A stretch of DNA of 64,000 nt, taken from assembly GCF_965342175.1 (NCBI RefSeq), contig NZ_CBDRBL010000010.1, positions 54,068-118,067 of the forward strand, written 5' to 3'. A model generated the notes under the pieces. The model made no database searches, had not been told where the DNA came from, and saw only the letters and a program-made list of their open reading frames with translations. A program made the translations under genes and the position numbers. Within the stretch, counting starts at the first letter, position 1. Each line of letters opens with the position of its first letter. The DNA is from Actinacidiphila sp965342175. Its GTDB lineage: Bacteria > Actinomycetota > Actinomycetes > Streptomycetales > Streptomycetaceae. Below are positions 42,962 to 51,410 of this stretch, piece by piece.

Positions 42962-42992
42962 GCCCGCCCGCCATACCGTGCGGCGGGCGGGC
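42962..42992. terminator. Terminator hairpin between cold-shock and hemerythrin genes
   Basis: An 11-bp perfect stem, GCCCGCCCGCC (42962-42972) with GGCGGGCGGGC (42982-42992), has a 9-nt loop. It lies between convergent genes. Confidence 0.7.
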
Positions 42993-43004
42993 GGCTGCCC
43001 CAGG

Positions 43005-43589
43005 TCACTCCTCGCGGTCCATGGCCTGGCGGATGGCGTCGCGGGTGCGGTCCATCAGGGCCGCGACCGGTCCCACGGCGATGTTCTTCGCGGCGGTCTC
43101 CACCCCCGGGTGGGGGCGGGTGGGCGCCATCTTCTCGGCGGCCTTCACGGCCTTCGCCATCATCGCCAGCCGCTGCGGGCTGGTCCTGTGCCGCAGCTGC
43201 GCGAACTCGTACCGCTCCTCGGCCCTGGCGTGCCTGAGCACGTCGTCCCGCAGCGCGAGCAGCGCGGGCATGAACTCCGGGTCGTCGGTGTCCATCTCGT
43301 CGAGGGTGGAGAGGGCCTCCTTCGCGGCCCGCTCCTCCTCCAGCCGGTCGTCGACCACCTGCTCACCGCCGTCGAAGGCCGTGCGCGCCGCGGGGTGGAC
43401 GACCTCCTCCTCCGCGGTCTCGTGCACGGCCAGCAGCCGCACAAGCCGCTGGAAGGCGTCCCGCCGGGCCTCGCCGTCACAGGTGCGTACTTCGTCGAAC
43501 AGATCGTGGATGTCGCCGTGCTGGCGCGTCAGCAGCGCCACCACGTCGTCGCCGGCCACCGGGTCGCCGGGCTGAGCCTGCTGCGTCAC
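43005..43589 (-). CDS. Hemerythrin-like domain protein
   Basis: The product has 194 residues from GTG 43589 with GAGAGGAGA upstream; the frame is open much further 5' through the neighbouring gene. The four-helix hemerythrin pattern has candidate iron ligands His24 (TRQHGDIHDLF), His56 and Glu60 (VHETAEEEVVHP), His65, and a later HARAEERYEF. It probably binds a di-iron centre that senses or handles oxygen, nitric oxide or reactive species. It begins 32 bases after the ferritin-like gene, so the two form an iron-protein operon. Confidence 0.85.
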   Translation of the reverse strand: MTQQAQPGDPVAGDDVVALLTRQHGDIHDLFDEVRTCDGEARRDAFQRLVRLLAVHETAEEEVVHPAARTAFDGGEQVVDDRLEEERAAKEALSTLDEMDTDDPEFMPALLALRDDVLRHARAEERYEFAQLRHRTSPQRLAMMAKAVKAAEKMAPTRPHPGVETAAKNIAVGPVAALMDRTRDAIRQAMDREE

Positions 43590-43621
43590 GGGATCTCCTC
43601 TCGCAGAATCGGTCGCGCCCG

Positions 43622-44815
43622 CTACCGCTGCGGGTCCACGGGGTGCGGGCCTTCCGTCTCCTCCCGGTAGTCCCGGCCGAACATCTCCTGGTGCTGGGCC
43701 ATCACCCGGTCGCTGGGCGGCGCCTCGCCCTCGTGGAGGCGTTCCTGCATCTGCTCGAACCGCTCGTGCGCCTCGCGCACATAGCCGGTGCCCAGGGTCG
43801 TCAGGTCCATCTGGGTCTCCAGCAGCTCGCGTAGGTACGCCTTGTTCGGCTCGAAGGTCAGCACGTTCGGCAGCGCGGGCGCCAGAACCTCCTCGGGCTC
43901 CCGGCCGTCGTGGCGGCGCATCAGGTCGCAGGCCACCCGCAGGTGCTCCAGCTCCATGTTCAGGTGCAGCTCCCAGATGGCCTTCACCTTGGGATCGCTC
44001 TCCTGCTCCATGAAGGAGTAGTAGAGGTAGCACTCGTTGTACTCGTGGTTGACCAGCTGCTCCCACCACGTCTCACCCGGGTCCACGAGGGACTCGTAGT
44101 GCGTGACGTGCTCTTCCTCGATGAGGCCGATCTCCTGGTACAGCTGGCGGGCGATCGGCTCCATGTAGGTGGGGCCGGTGTTCATGTAGAAGTTCATCGT
44201 CTGCTGCTCCGCCGCCATGATCGTCAGGGCGTGGAGCTTGGACAGCGGATTGACGCTGGTGCGGTCGTACGGCTCGCGGACATTGTCGACCGGGTTGCGG
44301 TGGTGCAGCGGTGTGGGCCGTCCGGGCATGACCTCGGTCAGGCCGTCGACGATCGACTCGGCCTTGCGGTGCTCGATCATCTCGTACAGGTTCGCGTACC
44401 GGTACAGGTGGTCGAAGTCCTCCAGCACACCGAACTCGTAGGCCTGCTTCAGGTACGGGTCCGGCTCCATGCGGGCCACCCAGGCGGTCAGGTCGACCGC
44501 GACCTGCTCGTAGGCGATCGTCGTCTCCAGCACCGACGACACGCCCGGCAGAAGCCAGTTCACGGCCTTCTGCTGCTGTGCCTCGATGTACCGCGTCCTG
44601 GCGAGTTGCTGCTTGACCTGGACGTCGTCGCAGTTGCGGGCGAGGTGGTGGCCGAAGAAGATCGCCTCCGTCTCGATCCCGTTCATCGCGATGATGCGAC
44701 ACCGCGTGTACGGGTCCGCCGCGTCCGGGTCGATGGGCTCCACGTTCAGCTCCCGCCAGCTGCGCAGCTGACGGTCGAGCGGGATGCCCCGCTGCTCCAG
44801 GGGGTTGAAGGTCAC
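43622..44815 (-). CDS. Ferritin-like di-iron protein of 397 residues
   Basis: GTG 44815 is used, with AGGAG 7 bases upstream. The protein is helical. In the second half the classic di-iron pattern is complete: Glu203 (AAEQQTMNFYM), Glu233-x-x-His236 (EEEHVTHYES), Glu261 (YNECYLYY) and Glu288-x-x-His291 (MELEHLRVA). The first half has a similar but weaker set (Glu50, Glu78, Glu103, Glu132/His136), which suggests a duplicated bundle. There is no signal peptide. It resembles uncharacterised ferritin-like proteins of actinomycetes. It is co-directional with and just upstream of a hemerythrin gene. Role in iron or oxidant handling is inferred. Confidence 0.75.
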   Translation of the reverse strand: MTFNPLEQRGIPLDRQLRSWRELNVEPIDPDAADPYTRCRIIAMNGIETEAIFFGHHLARNCDDVQVKQQLARTRYIEAQQQKAVNWLLPGVSSVLETTIAYEQVAVDLTAWVARMEPDPYLKQAYEFGVLEDFDHLYRYANLYEMIEHRKAESIVDGLTEVMPGRPTPLHHRNPVDNVREPYDRTSVNPLSKLHALTIMAAEQQTMNFYMNTGPTYMEPIARQLYQEIGLIEEEHVTHYESLVDPGETWWEQLVNHEYNECYLYYSFMEQESDPKVKAIWELHLNMELEHLRVACDLMRRHDGREPEEVLAPALPNVLTFEPNKAYLRELLETQMDLTTLGTGYVREAHERFEQMQERLHEGEAPPSDRVMAQHQEMFGRDYREETEGPHPVDPQR

Positions 44816-45212
44816 GGCACTACTCCTGCTTCAGCGCCCTCACCGTGGTGAGGCCTGGGGTTCGTTGCCGGGACGGCCTCATGTGCGAGGCAGTCCCGTG
44901 CTGTGGTCGACTGCGCCGGCGAGGCGCCCCCCTGTGCTCCCGCGAGGCGGCTACGTCCCGTAGCCGGGCCCCGGCCGTACGGCGGGGCCGGCGCACGGCC
45001 CAGGAAGGATCGGGGAGGTCGGACCTGGCGTTGCGGCGCCGTGAACAGCCTGGCAGCCCCCATGCGGAGCCGCACTCGGGGTGCCCGCGTCCGTGTGAGG
45101 AGGCGGTGCACGCCGGGCGGGCCGGCTGCCCGCAGAGGTGAGGAATCGGACGAGACGGCAGGGGCAGGCGCATGAGGGCAGGGGTGGGTGGGGTGTCCCG
45201 AGGAGGTGTGCC
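44816..45212. other. Divergent intergenic region
   Basis: This stretch of 397 bases lies between the ferritin-like gene (minus) and the DUF2945 gene (plus). Several open frames exist but none has a ribosome binding site or family pattern. It should contain both promoters; I see no distinctive repeat. Confidence 0.5.
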
Positions 45213-45428
45213 ATGGCCGAACGCGATGTCGGCAAGGGCGACCAGGTGTCGTGGAAGAGCCACGGCCAGAAGGTGACCGGACGGGTCAAGAAGAAGATCA
45301 CGAAACGGACCCGGGCGGCGGGTCGGACCGTCGACGCCTCGCGCGAGGAGCCGCAGTACGAGGTGGAGAGCGACAGGTCAGGGCGCACCGCGGTGCACAA
45401 GCCCGGGGCGCTGCGGAAGGAGGACTGA
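45213..45428 (+). CDS. DUF2945 (hypervirulence-associated Tudor-like) protein
   Basis: The product has 71 residues with GAGGAGGTGT before the ATG. The opening VGKGDQVSWKSHGQKVTGRVKKKIT and later QYEVESDRSGRTAVHKPGALRK are the DUF2945 pattern: a small SH3/Tudor-like beta barrel, basic overall. Given as shorter motifs: DQVSWKSHGQ, YEVESDRSG and VHKPGAL. The next gene follows after 3 bases. The pair is common in actinomycete stress loci. Molecular function is not established. Confidence 0.85.
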   Translation: MAERDVGKGDQVSWKSHGQKVTGRVKKKITKRTRAAGRTVDASREEPQYEVESDRSGRTAVHKPGALRKED

Positions 45429-45431
45429 GCC

Positions 45432-45782
45432 ATGGCCGAGGCCGAGCGGCGCGACGACCGGAGGCAGACCGTGGCCGCCTTCGAGGAGGCCGTCAACATG
45501 ACCGCGGCGCAGCTCGAGAAGTGGCTCGGCACCGAGGCGTCGCAGAGCGTCGGACAGAGCGACGGACACGGCGGTGGTGAGAGCGTCGGCCATGCCTCGG
45601 GCCGGCGCATCGTCACACTCCTGCGCACCAGGAAGGGCGATCTCAGCGACGACGACCTGGCGCACATGCGCAAGGTCGTGGGCTACGTCCACCGCCACAT
45701 CAAGCAGCGGCCCGGCGGCGACGTCACCGACACCAGGTGGCGGTCCTCGCTGATGAACTGGGGCCACGATCCGCTCAAGTGA
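45432..45782 (+). CDS. DUF3140 protein
   Basis: The product has 116 residues, starting 3 bases after the DUF2945 stop. Conserved DUF3140 motifs are FEEAVNMTAAQLEKWL, SVGHASGRRIV, DLAHMRKVVGYVHRHI and the ending RWRSSLMNWGHDPLK. It is helical and charged; members are often labelled DNA-binding, without firm proof. It is co-transcribed with the Tudor-like protein and convergent with the SDR operon. Confidence 0.88.
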   Translation: MAEAERRDDRRQTVAAFEEAVNMTAAQLEKWLGTEASQSVGQSDGHGGGESVGHASGRRIVTLLRTRKGDLSDDDLAHMRKVVGYVHRHIKQRPGGDVTDTRWRSSLMNWGHDPLK

Positions 45783-45871
45783 CCCGGTTCGCGCGGGATG
45801 AGGCCACTGGTGAGCGAGGCCCCCCGCTCTGACGGACCTGCCGCCACCTCCCACCGCTGTCGCGTGGTGCC

Positions 45872-46681
45872 TCAGGGGCGTCGCCAGGAGTCGTCCCCGA
45901 GATGGGAACCAGCCATCGGCCCCATGCGCAGCATGCCGCCGTCGACCGCCCAGGAGGCGCCGGTGACGTAAGCGGCGTCGCGGCCGGCGAGGAAGGCGAT
46001 GACGGCGGCGACCTCCCGGGCGTCACCGGGACGGCGCAAGGGGATGCCGGGCCGTGGCACGGCGTGGACATCGGCGTCCTCCTGGCCCGTCATCGGGGTG
46101 GCGATCTCCCCGGGTGCCACGGCGTTGACCGTGATGCCGTACTCCGCCAGCTCCAGGGCCATCACCTGGGTGAGCAGACCGAGGCCGCCCTTCGCCGCAC
46201 AGTAGGGGGCGGCGCCGACCCGCGGCTGGTGCTCGTGGACCGATGTGACGTTCACGATGCGCCCGCCGCCGCCCTGGGCGATCATGCGGCGGGCCGCACG
46301 CTGGCCGCACAGGAACGGCCCGACCAGGTCGACGTCGACCACCTCCCGCACCGTCGCCAGATCCAGTTCGAGGAACGCCGTCATGGTGCCCGTACCGGCG
46401 TTGTTCACCAGGATGTCGACGCGTCCGAGACGGTCGACGAGCCCGTCGAGGACATCGGCGGCCGCGGGGAGGTCGGTCAGGTCGAGCCGGCTGACCTCGG
46501 CCCGCCGGCCGTGCCGGCGGACCTCCTCCGCGGTGGCCTCCGCCCCGTCGCGGTCGCAGTGGTAGGTGATGCCCACGTCCAGGCCGTCGGCGGCCAGGCG
46601 CACCGCGGTGGCGCGGCCGATGCCGGAGTCGGCCCCGGTGACGACCGCGACGCGGCCCGTCGCGTCCGCCGTCACGGCCAC
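45872..46681 (-). CDS. Short-chain dehydrogenase/reductase (glucose dehydrogenase-like)
   Basis: The product has 269 residues from GTG 46681 (GGGAG 5 bases upstream); GTG 46675, overlapping the previous stop as GTGA, is an alternative. Cofactor motif VVTGADSGIGRA, NNAG, catalytic Ser in NVTSVH and Tyr-x-x-x-Lys in PYCAAKGGL are intact. The C-terminal AYVTGASWAVDGGM is typical of classical SDRs. It oxidises or reduces a small alcohol or ketone with NAD(P). It is translationally coupled to the SDR gene just upstream. Confidence 0.9.
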   Translation of the reverse strand: MAVTADATGRVAVVTGADSGIGRATAVRLAADGLDVGITYHCDRDGAEATAEEVRRHGRRAEVSRLDLTDLPAAADVLDGLVDRLGRVDILVNNAGTGTMTAFLELDLATVREVVDVDLVGPFLCGQRAARRMIAQGGGGRIVNVTSVHEHQPRVGAAPYCAAKGGLGLLTQVMALELAEYGITVNAVAPGEIATPMTGQEDADVHAVPRPGIPLRRPGDAREVAAVIAFLAGRDAAYVTGASWAVDGGMLRMGPMAGSHLGDDSWRRP

Positions 46682-47418
46682 GAGGGCTCCCTGCGCGGCA
46701 CGACGACCAGTTCCGACAGCGCGCTGCCGACGGGCACCGACAGGGCGTACAGGACGGTGTCGGCGACGATCTCCGGGCTCTGCAGCAGAGAGACGTCGGC
46801 GTCGGGGAACCGCTCCAGGATGAACGGGGTGTGCATGCCGCCCGCGATGACACCTGTCACCCCGATGCCCGGGCAGTCGCGCTGCGCCTCCTGGAACAGG
46901 GTGTGGGTGAAGGCGCGCAGGCCCGCCTTGGAAGCGGCGTAGGGTCCGGCCTCGGTCCAGGTCCGGGTCGCCGCGGTCGACAGGATGTTGACGATGTGCC
47001 CGCCGCCGCGGGCGACCATGCGCCGGTAGGCCTCCAGGACCAGGTACACCGGGCCGAGCAGATTGGTGGTGACCACCCCGGTCACCTCCTGCGCGCTGAG
47101 GCGCTCGATCGGCTTCGACACGTCGACGGCGGCGTTGTTGACCAGGATGTCCACCGGCGTCCGCTCCTCGTCCAGATCGCGGAAGACGGTCGCGACGGCC
47201 GCGGCGTCGCGGATGTCCAGTTCCACCACGCGGGCCGAGCCGCCGTCGCGGGTGATCCCGTCGCACACCTCCTGGGCCAGGTCCTTGCGTACGTCCGCCA
47301 CGAGTACGGGCGCCCCGGCGGCCGCGAGGCGGCGGGCGACGGCCGCGCCCAGTCCGCGCGCCGCGCCGGTCACCAGGGCCTGCCGGCCGTACAGGTCGAC
47401 GTGGACCGCCTCACTCAT
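46672..47418 (-). CDS. Short-chain dehydrogenase/reductase
   Basis: The product has 248 residues from ATG 47418, with AAAGGCGGA upstream as for the TPP-enzyme gene. Motifs VTGAARGLGAAVA, NNAA, NILSTAATR and the catalytic PYAASKAGL are intact. The end lacks the usual GG-hydrophobic tail, finishing VVVPRREPSWP. It forms a two-gene operon with the next SDR. Substrate unknown; paired SDRs often act on successive steps. Confidence 0.9.
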   Translation of the reverse strand: MSEAVHVDLYGRQALVTGAARGLGAAVARRLAAAGAPVLVADVRKDLAQEVCDGITRDGGSARVVELDIRDAAAVATVFRDLDEERTPVDILVNNAAVDVSKPIERLSAQEVTGVVTTNLLGPVYLVLEAYRRMVARGGGHIVNILSTAATRTWTEAGPYAASKAGLRAFTHTLFQEAQRDCPGIGVTGVIAGGMHTPFILERFPDADVSLLQSPEIVADTVLYALSVPVGSALSELVVVPRREPSWP

Positions 47419-47830
47419 GCCGATCCGCCTTTCGCTCGGAGACCCGGGAGACCGGGAAGGGACGTGCCGCGGCGGCGCCGCCCTGTCGCTCTCCACTCTG
47501 GGCGCCGTCACGGCCCCGGGCATGCCGGGCAGGGCAACGGTGTGCCCGGCGGCGTGGGGCCGGGCTGTGACCAAGCCCACGCGATGCCCCGGAGCCCAAG
47601 GCGCACGCGGGCTGCGGCGGCGCGGACCGGGCGCCCGCGCCGCCGCGTGGCCCCGCTCACAGGGGGCGCTCTGACACGCTGGGCGGCGCCATGGCCGGGT
47701 CGGACCCGATGCCGTGGCAACCGTCCGTCGGCGAAGGCGCCGCGCCGCTCCCGCGGCATCGCGGGGGTCGCGGCCCTCCGCCCTCGCCCGCCTTGTGCGC
47801 CGCAGGGCTCGTCCCCGATCACACATCACC
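47419..47830. other. Divergent intergenic region between SDR operon and MFS exporter
   Basis: This stretch of 412 bases has no gene I can support. Promoters for both flanking transcripts are expected here. No clear operator repeat was seen. Confidence 0.5.
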
Positions 47831-49225
47831 ATGTCCCTCTCCTCGTCCGTCCCGTCCGCCGCCGTGAGCGCCCAGAGCGCCGAAGGCGCCGCGAGCGCCG
47901 CCCCTGCCGCGGCCGGCGACTCCCGTTCCCCGTGGCGTTCCCTGCGCTACCGGAGCATGCGCTGGTGGTCCGTCGCCAACTTCGTGTCGAACACCGGCAC
48001 CTGGATGCAGCTGACCGTGCAGAACCTGCTCGTGCTGCACCTCACGGGCTCCGCCGCCGCCACGGGCCTGTCGATCTCGGTACAGGCCGCTCCGGGCGTC
48101 CTGGCGAGCCTTTTCGGCGGCGCCGCGGTGGACCGGTGGCCGCGGAAGCTCACCGCCGGAGTCAGCCAGCTGCTGCTCGGCGTGGTGGCCTTCGTCACGG
48201 CGGCCCTCGTGGCCACCGGCGGCCTGTCGATGGGCGTGCTGATGGCGCTGGCCGCGGTGACCGGCGTCATCGCCACCGTCGACGGGCCCGCCTGCGCGCT
48301 GCTGGGCAACGACCTGGTCCGCAAGGAGGACGTGCCCTCGGCGATCGGAGTAGGCTCGCTCATCACGAACGCCGGCCGGCTGGCCGGCACCGCCCTGGCC
48401 GGGGTGGCCGTCGCCGGGTTCGGCACGGCCGCGGCCTACGCCGCCAACGGGCTGTCGTTCTGCTTCGTCGCCGCTGTCATCCCGTTCCTCCGCCCGGTCG
48501 GCGGCGCGCTCACCCGCTCCAGGGGCGGCGCCCGCCCGGCGCCTCGTGCGCGGGCCGCGCAGGAGCAGGAGGCGCTGACCGTGCGGCAGGGCCTGGCCTT
48601 CTTCGTGCGCCGCCCTCGGCTGATGGCTCTGGCGGGCGTCACCACCCTCAGCGCCGTCTTCGGCCGCAACTACCAGCTGACACTCGCCGTCCTGGTCACC
48701 GGGCCGCTGGCGGCGGGCGCCGGCGCCTTCGGCACCGTCTCCACGGTGCTGGCGCTGGGCGGAATCTGCGGCGCGGTGCTCGGCGCGCGCTTGCGCCGGC
48801 CCTCGGTGCGCCTGGTCGGCGTGCTCGCCGCGGCGGGCGGTCTGCTGCAGATCGTGGCCGGGCTGTCGCCGTCCTTGGCGCTGCTGCTGGTGATGGTGCT
48901 GCCGATGGCCCTGGTCGAAGCGGTGTCCGACACGGCCGGCACCACGGTGCTGCAGACCGACCCACCGCCGCACCTGCGGGGCCGGGTGCTGGGCATCTGG
49001 GGGAGCGTGCGCACCCTCAGCGGGCTGGCCGGACCGCCGGCGCTCGGGTTGTTCATGCAGCTGGCGGGGGCACGGGGAGCCCTGGTCGGAGGCGGGGCGC
49101 TCATCGCCGCCACCGTGGCGGCCGGCTGCCTGGTGCGGCAGCGCCGTACGGCCCGTCCCGTGCTCGTGCGGCTGTGGAGCCGGGCGGGCGCCGCCTCGCG
49201 AGCGGCGCTCAGGACCGCGGCGTAG
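47831..49225 (+). CDS. MFS transporter (EntS-like)
   Basis: The product has 464 residues from ATG 47831. After a polar Ala/Ser-rich N-terminus of about 30 residues, SLRYRSMRWWSVANFVSNTGTWMQ is the typical opening of the EntS/MFS-3 subfamily, shown here as RYRSMRWWSVANF. About twelve membrane helices, with DRWPRKLT after helix 2 and HLRGRVLGIW in the second half. Such carriers export siderophores or drugs by proton exchange. Divergent from the SDR operon. Substrate unknown. Confidence 0.88.
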   Translation: MSLSSSVPSAAVSAQSAEGAASAAPAAAGDSRSPWRSLRYRSMRWWSVANFVSNTGTWMQLTVQNLLVLHLTGSAAATGLSISVQAAPGVLASLFGGAAVDRWPRKLTAGVSQLLLGVVAFVTAALVATGGLSMGVLMALAAVTGVIATVDGPACALLGNDLVRKEDVPSAIGVGSLITNAGRLAGTALAGVAVAGFGTAAAYAANGLSFCFVAAVIPFLRPVGGALTRSRGGARPAPRARAAQEQEALTVRQGLAFFVRRPRLMALAGVTTLSAVFGRNYQLTLAVLVTGPLAAGAGAFGTVSTVLALGGICGAVLGARLRRPSVRLVGVLAAAGGLLQIVAGLSPSLALLLVMVLPMALVEAVSDTAGTTVLQTDPPPHLRGRVLGIWGSVRTLSGLAGPPALGLFMQLAGARGALVGGGALIAATVAAGCLVRQRRTARPVLVRLWSRAGAASRAALRTAA

Positions 49226-49606
49226 CCCACCGGCGGCATCACGGCTCGATCTCCGCACGGGGCGGCCCTCGCCGGACGCGGGCGAGGACCGCCTGGGGGA
49301 GCGCGGCCGGGCCGTGGCCGTCGGGAATGGCGCGGCGGAAGATGGCCTGGGCCGACGCTGACGCGTTCCCGCACTTCGCTCCGGGGTGAGCGTAGCAGTG
49401 TGCGTTCGCCTCGCTGCAGAACGCGGTCGCCGAGACGCCGAAAGCCGCACCTGGAGTCGGAGGAAGCCCCCGGCCGGCCGCGCCCCGTCCCCGGCAAGGC
49501 GCAGGGCCGCACAGGTACACCGTGACCTCAGGACGTCCAGCGGATGCACCGGGTGCCCGTCTGGCGTGAGATGGAGACGGGATGTCGTCGCGGATCGGCG
49601 GGACGG
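49226..49606. other. Intergenic region
   Basis: This stretch of 381 bases has no gene I can support. A minus-strand frame (49239-49520) has five cysteines but no ribosome binding site. A weak hairpin at 49267-49287 may end the MFS transcript. Confidence 0.45.
49267..49287 (+). terminator. Weak hairpin after the MFS gene
   Basis: CCTCGCC (49267-49273) pairs with GGCGAGG (49281-49287) over 7 nt, 41 bases after the stop. Confidence 0.4.
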
Positions 49607-50809
49607 ATGGGTGCCAGGGAAAGTGACTCGGCCATGGACGCGCTGCTGGACGCGTTGCACCGCGCAGAACCGGGACGGCTGCCGCACGTCGTGCAGCGGC
49701 ACTACGCGGACCTCGGGCTGGAGAAGACCACCATCTATGTGGCTGATCTTCAGCAGAACGTCCTGGTGGCGCTGCCGGACGACGAAGGCGGCCGGCCTCC
49801 GCAGCAGCTGCCCATCGACGCCAGCCTGGCCGGTTGGGCCTACCGGTCCGAGTCCCCGCGCATCGAGCCGGGCGAACATGACACCGTCGTGCTGTTCGTG
49901 CCGATCATCGACGGAGTGGAGCGGCTGGGCGTGCTGCGCGTCGAGACGAGCGCGCTGAACGCCGCGACCGTCCGGCGCTGCCAGTCCGTGGCCGCCCTGG
50001 TGGCGATGGCCCTGGCGACCAAGGGCGCCTACAGCGACGTGCTGGCCCGTACGCAGCGCGCCGCGCCGATGGGCGTGGCGGCGGAGATGGTGTGGGCGTT
50101 CCTGCCGCCCCGCACCATCGGCACCGAGCTGATCACCTCCACCGCCGTGGTGGAGCCCGCCTACGAGGTCGGCGGCGACGTCTTCGACCACTCGGTGGTC
50201 GACGACGTCCTGCACACCGCCGTGGTAGACGCCATGGGCCACGACCTGGCGGCCGGCCTGACCTCCTCGGTGGTGCTGGCGGTCTGCCGCAACGCGCGCC
50301 GCGCCGGCGCCGACCTGCCGGAGATCCTGGACACCGTCGAAGAGCACCTCCAGCGGCTCTTCCCCGAGCGCTACGCCACCGGGACCTTCCTCAGCCTGCA
50401 GACGACCACCGGGCGTCTGCGCTGGGTCAACTGCGGGCACCCGCCGCCCTATCTGCTGCGGGACGACGCCCTGGTGCCCGGGGCGTTCCACAGGGAACCC
50501 GGACTGCCGCTGGGGACGGGTATCGGAGCGGCAGGACAGCGGCAGGTGCACGAGGTGCGCCTGGAGCCGGGCGACCGCGTCCTGCTCTACACCGACGGCG
50601 TCACCGAGGCCCGGCTGACCGGGAGCGCCTTCGGCGAGGAACGCTTCATCGACTACATCAACCGTGCGGCCGCGGCCGGGGAGCCGGCGCCGGAGGTGCT
50701 GAGGCGCCTCGTCCACGCGATCCTCGGATCGCAGGCCGGGCGCCTGAGCGACGACGCGACCATCCTGCTCTTCGAATGGCATCCCCTGCGCCAGGCCCAA
50801 ATGCCCTGA
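49607..50809 (+). CDS. SpoIIE-type PP2C phosphatase with GAF-like domain
   Basis: The product has about 400 residues from ATG 49607; ATGs at 49544, 49571 and 49634 are in frame and none has a decisive ribosome binding site. A short GAF-like module (about residues 20-145, TTIYVADLQQNVLVAL) precedes the SpoIIE/PP2C domain with metal aspartates in GGDVFDH, DAMGHDLAAG, LYTDGVTEAR and LSDDATILLF. It is expected to dephosphorylate an anti-sigma-factor antagonist. It is smaller than the phosphatase at 35682 and lacks a PAS domain. No sigma-factor gene is nearby. Confidence 0.9.
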   Translation: MGARESDSAMDALLDALHRAEPGRLPHVVQRHYADLGLEKTTIYVADLQQNVLVALPDDEGGRPPQQLPIDASLAGWAYRSESPRIEPGEHDTVVLFVPIIDGVERLGVLRVETSALNAATVRRCQSVAALVAMALATKGAYSDVLARTQRAAPMGVAAEMVWAFLPPRTIGTELITSTAVVEPAYEVGGDVFDHSVVDDVLHTAVVDAMGHDLAAGLTSSVVLAVCRNARRAGADLPEILDTVEEHLQRLFPERYATGTFLSLQTTTGRLRWVNCGHPPPYLLRDDALVPGAFHREPGLPLGTGIGAAGQRQVHEVRLEPGDRVLLYTDGVTEARLTGSAFGEERFIDYINRAAAAGEPAPEVLRRLVHAILGSQAGRLSDDATILLFEWHPLRQAQMP

Positions 50810-50836
50810 CGGCACCTCTGGCGCCCGGCGACCGGA

Positions 50837-50848
50837 TAGGGTCGCGCG
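50837..50848 (+). promoter_or_regulatory. Probable -10 element for a leaderless transcript
   Basis: TAGGGT (50837-50842) lies 6 bases before GTG 50849, and the gene has no Shine-Dalgarno sequence. Both fit leaderless initiation. The -35 region is weak. Confidence 0.4.
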
Positions 50849-51370
50849 GTGATCATCTGGCTGAACGGAACCTTCGGCGCAGGCAAGACGACGACGGCGG
50901 CCGAGCTCACCCGGTGGGTGCCCGGTGCGCGGGTCTTCGACACCGAGCACGTCGGCTACATGCTTCGGCACGTGCTCGAGAAGGCCGTTCCGGTGCGGGA
51001 CTTCCAGGAGTGGCCCCCGTGGCGGACCCTCGCGGTCGCCTCGCTGGTCCAGGTGCACGGCTATGTCGGCGGGACGCTGGTCGTGCCGCAAACCGTGCTG
51101 GTGGAGGCCTACTGGCGGGAGATCGAGGCCGGACTGGAGCGGGCGGGCCTGCCCGTACGGCACGTCGTGCTGCACGCGGACCCGGACACGCTCACCCGGC
51201 GGATCGAGGGCGACACGGTGGAGACCGGCGCCCGGCGGTGGAGGCTGGACCACCTGGCGGAGTACGAGAAGGCCCTGCCGTGGCTGCGGGCGGCGGGGAC
51301 CGTGGTGGACACCACCGACCAGCCGCCGGTAGCGGTGGCGCGGCGCATCGCGGAGTCCGCCGGGTCCTGA
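50849..51370 (+). CDS. P-loop ATPase resembling TmrB (tunicamycin resistance)
   Basis: The product has 173 residues from GTG 50849. Walker A NGTFGAGKTT lies at residues 6-15, followed by FDTEHVGYMLR and, later, ADPDTLTRRIEGD, a pattern shared with TmrB-like and small-molecule kinase-like P-loop proteins of actinomycetes. TmrB binds tunicamycin; most relatives are uncharacterised, so the activity (kinase or resistance) is not certain. Convergent with the glycan operon that ends at 51411. A glycan-related resistance role would be speculative. Confidence 0.78.
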   Translation: MIIWLNGTFGAGKTTTAAELTRWVPGARVFDTEHVGYMLRHVLEKAVPVRDFQEWPPWRTLAVASLVQVHGYVGGTLVVPQTVLVEAYWREIEAGLERAGLPVRHVVLHADPDTLTRRIEGDTVETGARRWRLDHLAEYEKALPWLRAAGTVVDTTDQPPVAVARRIAESAGS

Positions 51371-51410
51371 AGACCGGCGGCCGCCTTCTCACGGGGCGCG
51401 GTCCTCGGCC

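Noticed and set aside
49239..49520. Minus-strand frame of 93 codons with five cysteines after the MFS gene
   Set aside because: No ribosome binding site and no repeated CxxC pattern; part of it overlaps a weak hairpin.
47819..51253. Open frame of 1144 codons antisense to the MFS and phosphatase genes
   Set aside because: Spans two real plus-strand genes with clear motifs; its product is His/Arg/Gly-rich without domains.
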